Below, in pieces: positions 49,252-60,245 of a stretch of DNA of 64,000 bases. The stretch is taken from NCBI GenBank assembly GCA_022818135.1, contig JAFMSR010000009.1, positions 21,669,159 through 21,733,158 of the forward strand. Reading direction: 5' to 3'. Both the position numbers and the translations under genes were made by a program. Position 1 is the first letter of the stretch, and each line of letters begins with the position of its first letter. A model generated the notes under the pieces. The model was not told the origin of the DNA, ran no database searches, and saw nothing but the letters and a program-made list of their open reading frames with translations. This DNA comes from Saxidomus purpurata (taxonomy: Eukaryota; Mollusca; Bivalvia; Venerida; Veneridae).

Positions 49252-50460
49252 AACTAGAATTGTGTCCAAAGGACACGGATGCCCCCACTGTGCAGATGTG
49301 CTCATAAACAAGAGCAAGCATATCTGTATGTAAGATTTTTATGTGGAACTTTTTCATTCCACTGTTTCATTTCTGTACATATACCTAAAATGATCTACAG
49401 GTAACCTTATGTACATGTTAAATTAAATTACAAATGTAAAATTTATATGTTCAATTATTTATATGGTATATAGTGAAAAAATCAACAAAGGGCCATAATT
49501 CTGTTAAATTTGGTCGCAACAAATTTATATGGTATATAGTGAAAAAATCAACAAAGGGCCATAATTCTGTTAAATTTGGTCGCAACAAAAATTTCTTCCT
49601 TTACTACCATCTACACATTAAAGCTGTTCATCCCTGGAAGTTTAAGCAAAATCTGCCATCCGGTTTAAGAGGAGTTGCGTTCACAATATTTCTATATGGT
49701 ATATAGTGAAAAACTTAACAAAGGGCCATAATTCTGTTAAATTTGGTCGCAACAAAAATTCCTTCCTTTACTACCATCTACACATTAAGGTTGTTCATCT
49801 CTGGAAGTTTAAGCAAAATCTGCCAACCAGTTTAAGAGGAGTTGCGTTCACAAAATTTCTATATGGTATATAGTGAAAAAATCAACAAAGGGCCATAATT
49901 CTGTTAAATTTGGCCGCAGCAAAAATTCCTTCCTTTACTGCCATCTACACATTAAGGTTGTTCATCCCTGGAAGTTTAAGCAAAATCTGCCATCCGGTTT
50001 AAGAGGAGTTGCGTTCACAAAATTTCTACATAGTATATAGTGAAAAAATCAACAAAGGGCCATAATTCTGTTAAATTTGGTCGCAGCAAAAATTCCTTTC
50101 TTTACTACCATCTACACATTAAGGTTGTTCATCCCTGGAAGTTTAAGCAAAATCTGCCATCCGGTTTAAGAGGAGTTGCGTTCACAAGATATATAGTGTG
50201 AAAAAATCAACAAAGGGCCATAATTCTGTTAAATTTGGTCGCCGCGAAAATTCCTTCCTTTACTACCATCTACACATTAAGGTTGTTCATCCCTGGAAGT
50301 TTAAGCAAAATCTGCCATCCGGTTTAAGAGGAGTTGCGTTCACAAGATTTCGGGACGTACGGACGGACGGACGGACGGACTGACGGACTGACAGACTGAC
50401 GGACTGACGGACTGACGGACTGACGGACGGACGGACAAGTGCAACGCTATATGCACCCCA
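49252..50460 (+). mobile_element. Pearl-type element: 166-168 bp core array plus ACGG microsatellite
   Basis: A 5-prime hairpin ('tgtgtccaaaggacacgg') leads into a truncated unit at 49460, then five units starting near 49527, 49693, 49860, 50027 and 50188. Each has 'gtatatagtgaaaaaatc', 'aagggccataattctg' and 'ggtttaagaggagttgcg'. A (GGAC/TGAC)n microsatellite follows and a 3-prime end 'aagtgcaacgctatatgcac'. This is the order known for bivalve pearl elements. No protein is encoded. Confidence 0.85.
50354..50436. repeat. (ACGG)n / (ACTG)n microsatellite
   Basis: About 20 tetranucleotide units, GGAC mixed with TGAC. The Ser-Val-Arg-rich frame read on the minus strand is an artefact of this repeat. 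Confidence 0.95.
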
Positions 50461-51100
50461 CTTTGTCAAAAACATTGGTGAAGATGTTAACGGTAAAGAT
50501 ACATTTTAAGTTTCAAATCCATACATTCAAGATATTTGACTTTATAAAAATTTTTAACAAAAAATTCAAAGTTAAAAAGGTGCATAAATCTGTCAAAAAT
50601 CAAAACAGAGTTATGGGGATTGTTTCCTCAGGTGCAGATGTTGATGGTAGACACATACTTTGAGTTTTAAGTCAATACTTTTGATAGTATTCAAGATATT
50701 TGACTTTATAAAAAATTTTACCAAAAATTCTCAGTTAAAAAGGGGCATAAATCTGTCAAAAGTCAAAACAGAGTTATGGAGATTGTTTCCTCAGGTGTAG
50801 ATGTTGATGGTAAACATATAGTTTGAGTTTCAAGTCAATACCTTATATAGTATTAAAGATATTTGAATTTATAAAAAACTTTAACCAAAAATTCAAAGTT
50901 AAAAAGGGGCATAAATCTGTCAAAAATCAAAACAGAGTTATGGGGATTTATTGATGGTAGACACATACTTTGAGTTTCAATTCAATACCTTTGATAGTAT
51001 TCAAGATATTTGACTTTATAAAAAACTTTAACCAACGCAGACGCTGATGCCGGGGCGAGTACAATAGCCTCCTTATTCTTCGAATAGTCGAGCTAATTAC
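50461..51100 (+). mobile_element. Pearl-like family 2, 3-prime part with ~174 bp units
   Basis: Three to four units share 'gttaaaaaggggcataaatc', 'aaaacagagttatgg' and 'caagatatttgactttata'. It ends 'gacgctgatgccggggcgag' and 'cgaatagtcgagctaa', the family 2 terminus. Confidence 0.75.
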
Positions 51101-51159
51101 AAAAATGTTTTGTTAGAGTTGTACTGTGTAACAGCTTAAAGTATCGTATCGTATATTAG

Positions 51160-51440
51160 GGCTTTATCGTTGGTACCAGTTTCTCATATGACCAACGCCC
51201 CCAGAAGAGGTTACTTATTTTAGGTTTCGGAGGATAGTGCAAGATACAGAAAGCATCCCAATTCCAGAGACACCCCTGGTTCTTATACATGCCAGGTGTA
51301 TAGCACCCATACATGGGACCTCAGTTTTTGTGTCATCCAAAAGACTGTTAGTAATTTTAGTTGGTAAGCCCCGGGAATCGAACCCGCTACCCCGAGATTA
51401 CAAGTCTTGTGCTCTACCGATTGAGCTAACCAGGCTGACA
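51160..51440 (-). mobile_element. tRNA-derived SINE, minus strand
   Basis: The head on the minus strand reads GCCTGGTTAGCTCAATCGG, then TAGAGCACAAGACTTGTAA and GCGGGTTCGATTCCCGGGG. This gives good A and B boxes and a TGT (threonine-like) anticodon loop. The acceptor stem pairs poorly. The body continues to about 51160 with 'cacctggcatgtataagaac', shared with 7265-7580. Confidence 0.65.
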
Positions 51441-51990
51441 GCTTAAAGTATGCGTGTTTCTCAACAAAGTATCCTCTGCTTTTATGTCAGTGAAGGCCTC
51501 GAGATGTCGCATTACGGTATCAAAACTACATTAAAATTGACTTTAATACAGTAAGGTGAATCTCACGAATAGAAAGCCAAGTGTATCAACAGATGCTGCC
51601 TAGTTCTACCTAATGTTTACCATTTAAAATAAATGACACATTTTATTAATGCGTTTGAAACGATAAAAAAACAACTGACAACAACTAAAAGACATGTTAA
51701 GGTAAGTTTATCAGTGAAATCCTGTAAAAAAGCAAACACTTGCTATTTACACCAATCATAAATACCATTCACTTGAAAATAACTGCATGTGTTTGATTAT
51801 TTAACCACTTCATTCAAACACGATTGTATTGTTTATAATCTGTTTGCTGCTCATTAGATTGATGCCTGGATAGCAGGAATTACGTGTAAATTAGGTATGT
51901 TGGCTGCAAGTACAAAACTTGTGATATCATAAGGGAAAGACTATTTCTTTTACACATCTATTCTAAGTTTGTGTAACATGTACCATACCA
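51441..51990. other. Non-coding stretch, nothing recognised
   Basis: No gene or clear repeat. Confidence 0.4.
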
Positions 51991-51994
51991 ACCT

Positions 51995-52765
51995 GCAACT
52001 AGAGCTATCACTAAATGTGATTAATTACCCCCGAAAGACTGCTTTATAAACTGAGGAAGTTCGTAGTAACAGAATACCTTGCAAAAAAAACTAAAATAGC
52101 GATATTGTTCTTGGCAATAACTCTGTAATTAGTCAAGATAGAGTTATGGTTCTTGTACACTGCACTTCCTCTCATTGTGCTAGACCATTGTATGAAGTTG
52201 TATTGAATTCCAACCAGTAGTTTTCAAGTAATGCTCCGGACAAGGAAAAGTAAAAATGGGCAATAACTCTGTAAATACTCAAGATAGAGTTATGGTTCTT
52301 GTACACTGCACTTACTCTCCTTGTGCTAGACCATTGTATGAAGTTGTATTGAATTCCAACTAGTAGTTTTCAAGTAATGCTCCAGACAAGGAAAGTAACA
52401 AAGGGCAATACCTTTGTAATGATTCAAAAAAGAGTTATGGTTCCTGTGCACTGCACTTCCTCTCAATGTACTTGACCATTGCATGAAGTTTTATTGAATT
52501 CCAACGAGTAGTTTTCAAGTTATGCTCCGGTCAAGGAAAAGTAACAAAGGGCAATAACTCTGTAAATACTCAAGATAGAGTTATGGTTCTTGTACACTGC
52601 ACTTCCTCTCATTGTGTTTGACCATTGAAGATGTATTGAATTCCAACCAGTAGTTTTCAAGTAATGCTCCGGACAAGGAAAAGTAACAAAGGGCAAACAA
52701 ACTAAATGTGAATGTATGACGGACCCTGGACAAACAACCATCCTATAAACTCACCTTGAGCTTTC
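51995..52765 (+). mobile_element. Pearl-like family with ~145 bp units
   Basis: The start 'actagagctatcactaaatg' precedes four to five units with 'ggcaataactctgtaa', 'agagttatggttcttgtaca' and 'agtagttttcaagtaatgct'. It ends after 'gacggaccctggac'. Confidence 0.65.
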
Positions 52766-52779
52766 TTTTAAAGAAGCTT

Positions 52780-53235
52780 TAACATTAAAGGGACATAATT
52801 CTGTAAACACTAAAGAGTTATGGTTCATGTGCACTGCTTATCTTATCATTAGCAATGTTACAAGAAGCATTAAGTTCCCTTTTTCAGTTGAATATGACCT
52901 TGATCAACAAAATTTAGCGGCATCATAACCCTTTTGTTTTAAGCAATGCAATTTAAATGTTTGATGAAGAAATCTTAACAAACAACATAGTTATAGCCAA
53001 AATCTTAGTACAAAAAGGGGCATAACTCTATCAAATAAAAATTATGACCTTTACCTACAAAATTTCAAGCCATCATGACCCTCAAGTCATAAGCAATACA
53101 ATTCCTAAGTTTAATGAAGAAATCTTAAGAAATGGCAAAGTTATAGCCAACGTTAAGTTTTTGTGATGGACTGACCACCGGACAAAGCAATCCTGATGTA
53201 TTGCCTTTTCTCCAAAAGGGCGACAAAACAATTGA
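52780..53235 (+). mobile_element. Interspersed repeat ending 'tctccaaaagggcgac'
   Basis: Complement of the insert at 20285-20575. Carries 'catcatgaccctcaagtcat', 'gttatagccaacgttaag' and 'tttttgtgatgg'. Confidence 0.7.
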
Positions 53236-53254
53236 TTAAAGGCAAGAATGGTGT

Positions 53255-53640
53255 ATTAAACTTTCCAAATTCAATGTGAAACAAGTGACCTCTTGGACAG
53301 GGTCAATTTTCACACCAGGGGCATAATCTTGCTAGAGAGGTCTGCTAGATGATGCTTAACACCAAATACATTGTATCTAAGCTCTATGAATTGGGCTTTT
53401 TGACAAAATATTTCCAATTTGGTTTTGGTTGCCATAGCAACCAGAGTTCTGTATAGAACTGAATTCTTGAAACAAAATTGCAGAGGACCATGGAAGGAAC
53501 ATTTCTGTGAAGTTTAGTTCATATTGGCTTAGTGGTTTCAGAGGAAATGTTATTTGTAGTGACCTGTTGAAGGACAGACGATTGACAAAGAACAATCACA
53601 TAAGCCAAGCCTGAGCATTCACTCAAGTGAGCTCAATATT
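53255..53640 (+). mobile_element. Pearl-like family 1 copy, diverged
   Basis: Blocks 'acagggtcaattttcacacc', 'tgccatagcaaccagagtt' and 'gtggtttcagaggaaatg', and the decayed end 'cactcaagtgagctcaat'. Confidence 0.65.
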
Positions 53641-54480
53641 AATACTTATGCTCCTCTTTGAAGAAGCGGGGATATATTGCTTTACAAATGTCGGTCAGAT
53701 GGTAGAACAAAGCTTGATTATAACTAGAGAGCACTAAAGCCTAAAATCTTCAAACTTGATAGGGAGGTTCTTCATGACCAGTAGAAGACCACTGTTGCTT
53801 TTGAACTCATCAGGTCAATTGTCAAGGTTTCAGTGACCTTTAGGCTTTAACATAAAAAACTTATTCCATTGTTAACTTGAGAAGGCTTGGGCCTACGTTG
53901 CTTAAAATTATCAGGGAGGTTTTTCATGACTGGTAGCTGACCTCTACTGATTTTTAGGTCAGGTCAAAGGTAACAATAACATTGATAAAGAAAATGATTG
54001 TCCGATTGATAAACTAGAGAACTCTTGGGCCTACGCTCCTCAAATTTAATATGGAGATTATTCAAGACCAGAAGAAGACCCCTATCAATTTTGAGGTCAT
54101 TATGTCAAAGGTCATGATCACAGTGAGATTGATCATAAAAAGCTTCTCCGATCGATGTGGCCTTCCGTCCTCATTCTTTTATTTAGATTGTTCATGATCA
54201 GCAGATTGGGTCTATGGGTTTCAAACTCAGTAGGGAGGTTGTTAATGACAAGTAGAAGACTGCTCTTCATTTTGAGGTCTGTGGTCAAAGGTTACAGTCA
54301 CAATCACTTGGTATACAAAAAGCTTGATTGATAACCAAGGGCCTACAGTTCTCAAACTTGGAATGGAGGTAGTTCATGGCCAGCACAAGACCAAAACTGA
54401 TTTTATCATCATCATATCAAAGGTCAAGTTCACACTGACCTTGTATACAAAAGGCTTGTACCATACAGACTTTATATTAT
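53641..54480. repeat. Imperfect ~125-140 bp tandem repeat with GGTCAAAGGT motifs
   Basis: Units share 'ctcaaa.ttgatagggagg', 'ttcatgaccagtagaagacc' and 'gaggtca..ggtcaaaggt'. Non-coding. Confidence 0.6.
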
Positions 54481-54684
54481 CAATATAAAATAATTCACTG
54501 TTGTCATAATGAAACATGTTTTACTGGAAACTATAAATCGTAATTCCTAGAAAACATTCAAAACTTTTTAATAACTATACATACATGTCCTTTAACCTGG
54601 AAATCAGGTTGGTCATAGTGTTAAAACTGTCACACAGGCATTTAACGTGAAATGACTTGCATGTACTTAGGTGTCATACATGTT

Positions 54685-54690
54685 TTTATT
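54685..54690 (-). promoter_or_regulatory. Candidate polyadenylation signal AATAAA
   Basis: About 130 nt beyond the stop at 54821 on the minus strand, a plausible distance for the 3-prime UTR. Confidence 0.35.
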
Positions 54691-54820
54691 CAATCTTGCA
54701 TATGTTCTTGACAAAATGGCACTTAAGGGGGGACATACTGTTTCACAAATATCTCTTGTTTCTTCTACACTGACAAGGTAATGCTTTTGCTACATAAACA
54801 CTACTTTTTGACAGAGTCCT

Positions 54821-55422
54821 TCAGTCGGGAGGAGACATTTCATAGTGTTTTACTGAATTTTCAGGCCACTGAAAGGTTAAATCATTGCAATACCCCGATT
54901 CAATAAAAGTCCATGGGTCATCACCCCCTTCCTCACTTGACATTTCAGCAACATTTTGAAACCTTAGATTTGTTTTGTATATCTCCAGAGAAGCTCCAGC
55001 AAACTTGGGAAAGTCAGCTTTTGGAGCTCTAAGGATGTTCGGTGTTGGTCCAGAGCACAAATACTTGTAATTCAAAACCAACCAAGCAGCCATTACAGTT
55101 TGGTAGTTAAGGATCCTTTTTATGAAAAATGGAAATGGTTTACTTTGGAGTAAAACATCATTTTTAGAATCATAGAACAGAAACTGGATTTCTTTGTTGG
55201 AGACTAAAATGCTTGGAATTAGAAAATGTTTCATTGCTGGATGAAGTTGTTGTTGTAAGAAGGAGAAGGTAATTGTCTGAGCAAGAGCTTGATCCATAAC
55301 TTTGTTGGAACGCAACTTTTTCTCACTATTCTCCTCATTCTCTTCTGAACATGTACAATGTACACCGATCTGACTGCTTTCTAGGACAATATCCAAATTG
55401 CCATGCCAGACATCTTTATGAC
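54821..55422 (-). CDS. Unrecognised gene, terminal exon (GHKDVWHGNLD domain)
   Basis: Exon of 602 bp after the acceptor ctaatttcAG (55423-55424), phase 1, ending in TGA at 54821. Joined with the exon at 58021-58206 it reads GDTSIG-HKDVWHGNLDIVLE, followed by an acidic insert (CSEENEENSEKK), then AQTITFSFLQQQLHP, FLIPSILVSNKEIQFLFYD and KNDVLLQSKPFPFF. The C-terminus is charged (SSEEGGDDPW). I do not recognise the family with certainty. The pattern of xGxxDxVL, then a Q-rich helix, then strand pairs recalls PD-(D/E)XK nuclease-like domains, but the expected E-x-K is not visible (IGVHC stands there). It could be a degenerate or unrelated fold. Frame upstream of the acceptor (to 55498) is intron. 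Confidence 0.72.
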
Positions 55423-55555
55423 CTGAAATTAGTAACAACATAGTGACTACGCATAATGCAAACGAGAACAAGTTAACAAGGCTTTGGTACAGCAACACAT
55501 AACAATGTAATATGAAGTTTTATTAAATTTGTTTCAGAGAAGCTGCTGTTAAGAA

Positions 55556-55820
55556 ACAAGAGGGCCATGATGGCCCTAATATCCAGTGCACTTACTTCAG
55601 GAAGTCACTGGTTGCTAGAAGTCACTGGTTGCTAGGGGAAGTAAGTGGTTGCTACAAAAGTCAGTGGTTGCTAAGGAAGTCACTGGTTGCTATAGGAACT
55701 AATTGGAGGTTAGATTTCTCCTGTAATTCTATATAAAGACAAGGGACACCCCCCCCCCGTCTGTGAGCGTAATCAATTTTCACCACAGGGGCATGATTTG
55801 AACAAATACATTGTTGAGTT
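55556..55820 (+). mobile_element. Pearl-like family 1, 5-prime end, with 'cactggttgcta' repeats
   Basis: The start 'acaagagggccatgatggcc' is followed by five short units of 'gtcactggttgcta' (55605-55695) and a C9 run at 55750. The 3-prime part is missing. Confidence 0.65.
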
Positions 55821-56463
55821 GATCTGACTGTGAAAGACTGCCGAGACTTTATTCAACAATTAATTAAATGCAAGCTTATTAATTTATTGGCAATTAACAA
55901 TCTTAATGCGTAAATCTTTGCTCCATCCACACGAGAGTGGTACCGCACGGTTGATTGGCGATTATGCAAGAATTAATTTTTTTGACAGCTTGAGATGATA
56001 TTAAACTAGTAATCAACTTTTAATCTGTATCAATTATGTAACACAACGTGTCAACAATTTAGGAATTGTATATTGCTATTTCCAGGCACCCAGTCATACG
56101 TCTGGTGTCGAGTACCGAGTAGATTTTTGGACATAGTTCAGGTCTGTTAGCCCCTTTCTTATGTATTTTTATGCCGAAAATATTTGGTGCAAATAAGCAA
56201 TATCACACGAACAAACAACTCTGGAGAAGGTATTTCATGTTTATTTCAAAATTCAAGGACTTTTCAAGCGGATTTTGCCATTCCAATTTTCATGGGTTGT
56301 CAACATTTTTTAAAGGGTAACCACCCACTTTCAAGGAGTTTTCAAAGATTATGCAGGAGGTAAAAATAAAAAACCGTACCCGTCGGAGCCAATTTTTACC
56401 CCAGGTCCATAATAAATATAACTTTTGTAGAGGACCGTCCAAGGATTATCCCCATGAAATATA

Positions 56464-57360
56464 ACAAGAGGGCCATGATGGCCCTATATTGCTTACCTTG
56501 GTACAAGTCCACTTTCCTTGTGGGTGTGGTCAATTTTGACTCAAGAGGCACAATTTGAACAAAGTAGGTGGAAGACCACTAGACAATGTTACATACCAAA
56601 TAGGTTTTCTTATATATGTCTTTGTAAAACAAGTGAGCGGTGGTGTAGAGGTTTAGGTGTCTGCCGCTCATCCCGGAGGTTGCGGGTTCGAGCCCCACCA
56701 AGGTCACGACCGTACCTCCTCATATGACACCAGTACTGGTTTTTCCAGGAAGCGGACTCGAGAGTGACTCGATAAGCTCAAAGCTTTCTTCACAATCGAG
56801 CTAAAATAAATTAGTATAAACTAAACTAAACAAGTGACCACCCTGGGCGGGGCTAATATTGACCCCAGGGGCATAATTTCAACAAACTTTGAAGAGGTCT
56901 ACTAGGCAATCTTTCAGGAAAGAAGATTTTTAAAGTTTTTCCTATTTATGCCTATTTAAACCAAGTGACCCCCCCCTCAAGGAGTCAATTTTGACCCGGG
57001 GGTCATAATTTGAACGTTCTTGGTAGAGGTCCAATAAACAATGCTACATGCAAAATATCTAAGCTTTAGGCTTTGTGGTTTCAGAGAAGATTTTTAAAGT
57101 ATTCATATATACATGTAAACCTATGTAAAACTAAGTGACCACCCGTTCGGGGGCAATTTTGATCAGGGGATCATAATTTGAACAATCTTGGTAGAGGTCC
57201 ACTAGACAATGCTACATGCCAAATTTATTAGCTCTAGGCCTTGTGGTTTATGGAGATTAGTTTTATCAACATTGGCCCACTGGTTTCAGAGGAGAACTGA
57301 ATCAAAATGTTGACGGACAACTAGAAAAGCTCACCCTGGCACAGCCAGGTGAGCTTATAA
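56464..57360 (+). mobile_element. Pearl-like family 1, full-length copy carrying a SINE
   Basis: Starts 'acaagagggccatgatggcc' and ends 'cagccaggtgagctta'. The internal units match 42860-43673. A SINE at 56637-56827 interrupts it. Confidence 0.8.
56637..56827 (+). mobile_element. tRNA-derived SINE, 191 bp, with target-site duplication
   Basis: The head GCGGTGGTGTAGAGGTTTAG (A box) and GCGGGTTCGAGCCCC (B box) is followed by a non-tRNA body containing 'caccagtactggttttt' and an A-rich end. It is flanked by AAACAAGTGA at 56627-56636 and 56828-56837. In the uninterrupted family 1 copies this host sequence occurs once ('aaaacaagtgacc' type), which confirms insertion. Confidence 0.88.
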
Positions 57361-57790
57361 CAAGAGCTGTTTGCAAAACACGAATGTCCCCCTTGATGCA
57401 ATCAGTAATGTGGAAAAAGTCGAAGTATGTTAATGTTAAACTTCATGTGGCCTTAAAAAAATACTTTTTTTCTGGCCTTAATAAAACTTCATGATGCCTG
57501 GTGACCTACACCTTTGACCTACTGACCTAAAAATCAATAGGGGTCATCTGCTGATCATGACCAACCAAAAAGATGCTGAGCCCACGTGTTATCGAGATAT
57601 TGTCCGGAAACCATTTTACTGTTCCGGGTCATGGTGACCTTGACCTTTGACCTACTGATCTCAAAATCACTAGGGAATATCTGCTGGTCATGACCAATGT
57701 CCACACTAAGTTTCAAGATGCTAGGCCCACACGTTCTCGAGTTACCGCACAGAAACCGTTCTACAATTCCGGTCACTGTTACCTTGATCT
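57361..57790 (+). repeat. Interspersed repeat rich in TGACCTTTGACC motifs
   Basis: Starts 'acaagagctgtttgcaaaac' and holds two ~125-bp units with 'ctggtcatgaccaa', 'gatgct.ggcccac' and 'ggtgaccttgacctttgacc'. Related to 470-1130. Confidence 0.65.
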
Positions 57791-57998
57791 TTTGACTTCA
57801 AAATCAGTAGGGTTTTTTTAAGGGTCTTTAAACAACTATGGTAGAGGACCATCCAAGGACAATTTCTGTGAGGTTTGGTTGAAACTGACCCAGTGGTTTC
57901 AGAGATGACATTTGCAGTAACATGTTTATGGACATAAGGATGGATGATGGACAAAAGGTGAACACAAAACCAGAGCATTTAATCAGGTGAGCTTAAAA
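57791..57998 (+). mobile_element. Pearl-like family 1, 3-prime fragment
   Basis: 'ggtagaggaccatccaagga', 'gtggtttcagagatgac' and the end 'aatcaggtgagcttaaaatg'. It stops about 20 bp before the donor of the next exon. Confidence 0.6.
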
Positions 57999-58020
57999 TG
58001 CATCATACTGAAAGACTTAC

Positions 58021-58206
58021 CAATTGATGTGTCACCAAATGTTGCGAAATTCTTTAACTCGGTGCTATTTTTCCCTGGTGCATGTTTATCCATTGTACAG
58101 CCACGGGAAACTGAGAGTTTGCAGAAGAAATGAACTGCCAGTGTCATCATCACCTGTGTCTCATTTTCTGCTTCATCACCAAGTTCTCTTAGAGTTATGT
58201 GGGAAT
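58021..58206 (-). CDS. Unrecognised gene, upstream exon
   Basis: Exon of 186 bp with acceptor tttgatttaAG (58207-58208) and consensus donor CAATTG|GTAAGT (58019-58020). The frame is open throughout: a split codon, then SHITLRELGDEAENETQVMM, followed by TLAVHFFCKLSVSRGCTMDK and on to FATFGDTSI plus one base. Both ends are phase 1, which fits exactly the phase-1 acceptor of the exon at 54821-55422. It reads as an acidic helix followed by a loop. No family was recognised. Still earlier exons must exist but were not found in the remaining 5.8 kb. Confidence 0.7.
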
Positions 58207-58782
58207 CTTAAATCAAAACAAGAGGTACAATAGAACCTGTATCGCTCAAATGATATATAATATATATAATGTAATCCAAGCCCAACTTTATTTGTAAAGA
58301 AAAGCAAAGTTCACTTCACCCTCAAGTTGACTTCGACCTTACGGAATAATCGAACAGAGACCAATAATCTCTGAATTATCACCTTTCAACACTGACATGC
58401 ATGTGATAAACAAAGTATAACTATAACCTTACCTGTCACTGCACACATCAAATGTGATGTAAAGTTATTTCTCACTGACTTACTTAGTGTATACAGAATA
58501 ACCAATGAAATTAGTGGCATGGTTTGCTTTATAAAGGGTAATAATTAATCTGCCAAATAATCAGAACAGAACAGAACAGAACATCTCTTTTATTTTTACC
58601 CAGGTACACAAGATACTGTTCTGTTCTGGGTATACATGAATTGGTTATTTGATCGCCTGAAGTGCAATCTGTGAATTTCAATAAACAGAGTCGTGTCAAC
58701 CAAGCATCACTTATTAAATCCGTGTTACAACAACGTATTATAAATTCGCTGAGGACCATTATATTTTGTTTTATGATTGTTT
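58207..58782. other. Non-coding stretch with (AGAAC)n
   Basis: A short (AACAG)n run at about 58562-58583 is followed by 'tacccagg...ctgttctgttctgggta', an imperfect inverted pair. No exon seen. Confidence 0.45.
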
Positions 58783-59030
58783 ATCAACTGACACGTTTGA
58801 TAACGAGCGAGACTGCCACGTGCTCGTTAACAAATTGCGTCTAGTTGGCTCCGCCTTCTTACATACACTAGCCAACAAACGACGATTGATTTTTGATTGA
58901 CACAGCGAATTTTATTATTGCCGAGATTATTTTGTTGGCGCCACTGAAATTCGCCAACTGAAAGATTTTAGCGCTAGAATTTATTTTTTGGCACATTTGG
59001 CGCTATTGGCAACCGACAGCAGGAACCTTG
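58783..59030. repeat. Interspersed repeat, copy 1 (partner 63558-63770)
   Basis: Shares with 63558-63770 the words 'caactgacac', 'ttggctccgccttcttac', 'tttgttggcgc' and 'aattcgccaactgaaagatt', in the same order and orientation. Confidence 0.75.
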
Positions 59031-59226
59031 GTTTCAGAAAAGAAGTTTTTTTAAAGTGTTTCCTATATTAAGCCTATGTAAAACTAAGACTTAGTGACTA
59101 CTTTTTGCCATAACAACCAGAGTTCTGCATGGAATGAAAATATGTTGCTTGAAAATCACACACCGTGAAAATAGCAATTTAACCTTGTTTGGCGCAAACA
59201 ACTGAAGCACCTCGAATATAAGTGAA
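59031..59226 (+). mobile_element. Pearl-like family 1 scrap
   Basis: 'gcctatgtaaaactaag' and 'ccagagttctgcatggaatg' belong to family 1. The adjoining 'aaaatcacacaccgtgaaaa' is the complement of 63757-63783. Confidence 0.5.
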
Positions 59227-60245
59227 TGGTACCCCAACATTCAATGTAATTACTATTGAAGCAGGAACCATTTGTTCTAGATTTTTCTTCGTGACATAAT
59301 CAAAACACATGACTTTAATTGTGTACATCAAGAACCAGTACAGCACAGTCAAATTCAACAACATCAGTTAATCTTCAAATACTGATTAGACAGATAAGTA
59401 TATATTGTGAATTACGTAACATTTATACATACAATGTGTTGTCAATGACAAGCCTGAGGAGACTGACCTCTGTGAAAACGAAAGTAGCCTATAGTAAGTA
59501 GGTCGAAAGAAAAGAGCAAAAAGTACGAAGAGCACAAGAAAGAAAGGTCGTTTAATGAATCCTGGAAAATGAGAGATTTTGATTGAAATTACAGAGTAAT
59601 AAAGGCTAATTAGAAATGTACACTCAAGTTACTAGTACTTTTGTTTTGGTCAGACACTTTCTTTCGGTCAGGCAAATTTTTTAACCTTGTCTGACTGACT
59701 GCCCTGTAAATTTCAGAAGTCATTCGCCATCTCTGCTTACCAGTCAACTAACCGGTCACATTCATTTCTTCCTTTGGTAGATCGTCATTTTCTTTCATTT
59801 ATATTCCTTGTTATTGTTCATTTCAAAATTAAAGATGCATTATGAGAGACCAGTGATGACTGCTGAGGAATTAACTTTCCCGATTGTAAATAATTAATCA
59901 GTACCCGGATGTGCAAAGCTGAGATTACCCACCTTTCTTCTGCACATACGGTTGAACTGGACGAGGAGACTTGGGTCTCCCTGTACGGGACCGGACTTGG
60001 AGACACTTCCTTTCTGTAAGGCCTCCCAGGAGCAGAGATGGCGAATGACTTTTGAAATTTACAGGACAGTCGGTCAGAAAAGGTTAAAATTGCCTGACCA
60101 AAAGAGAAAGTGTCTGACCGAAACAGAAGTACTAGTTACTCGTGTTCTCGATGTAGCACATGTGTTTTGATTATGTTACAAAGAAAAATTTAGAACAAAT
60201 GGTTCCCACTTCAATAGTAATTACATTAAATGTCAGGGTACCATC
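59227..60245. repeat. Large inverted repeat, ~215 bp arms, one arm with a 290-bp insert
   Basis: Left arm pieces 59227-59335 and 59627-59738 are complementary to the right arm 60032-60245; landmarks are 'tgtaattactattgaag', 'caaaacacatg', 'ttactagtact' and 'attcgccatctctgc'. The left arm has about 290 extra bases (59336-59626) absent from the right arm. The loop is 59739-60031. No coding region is seen. Confidence 0.85.

Larger units (their letters stand above)
55423..58020 (-). other. Intron between the two exons, filled with repeats
   Basis: About 2.6 kb with GT (58019-58020) and AG (55423-55424) ends on the minus strand. It contains two partial and one full pearl-like element and a SINE, all listed separately. 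The part 55821-56463 is AT-rich with only a pearl-like scrap at 56380-56460. Confidence 0.65.

Noticed and set aside
50287..50475. Ser-Val-Arg-rich protein on the minus strand
   Set aside because: Translation of the ACGG microsatellite.
51350..51440. tRNA-Thr gene on the minus strand
   Set aside because: A and B boxes and a TGT loop are present, but the acceptor stem pairs poorly and a SINE body shared with 7265-7580 follows.
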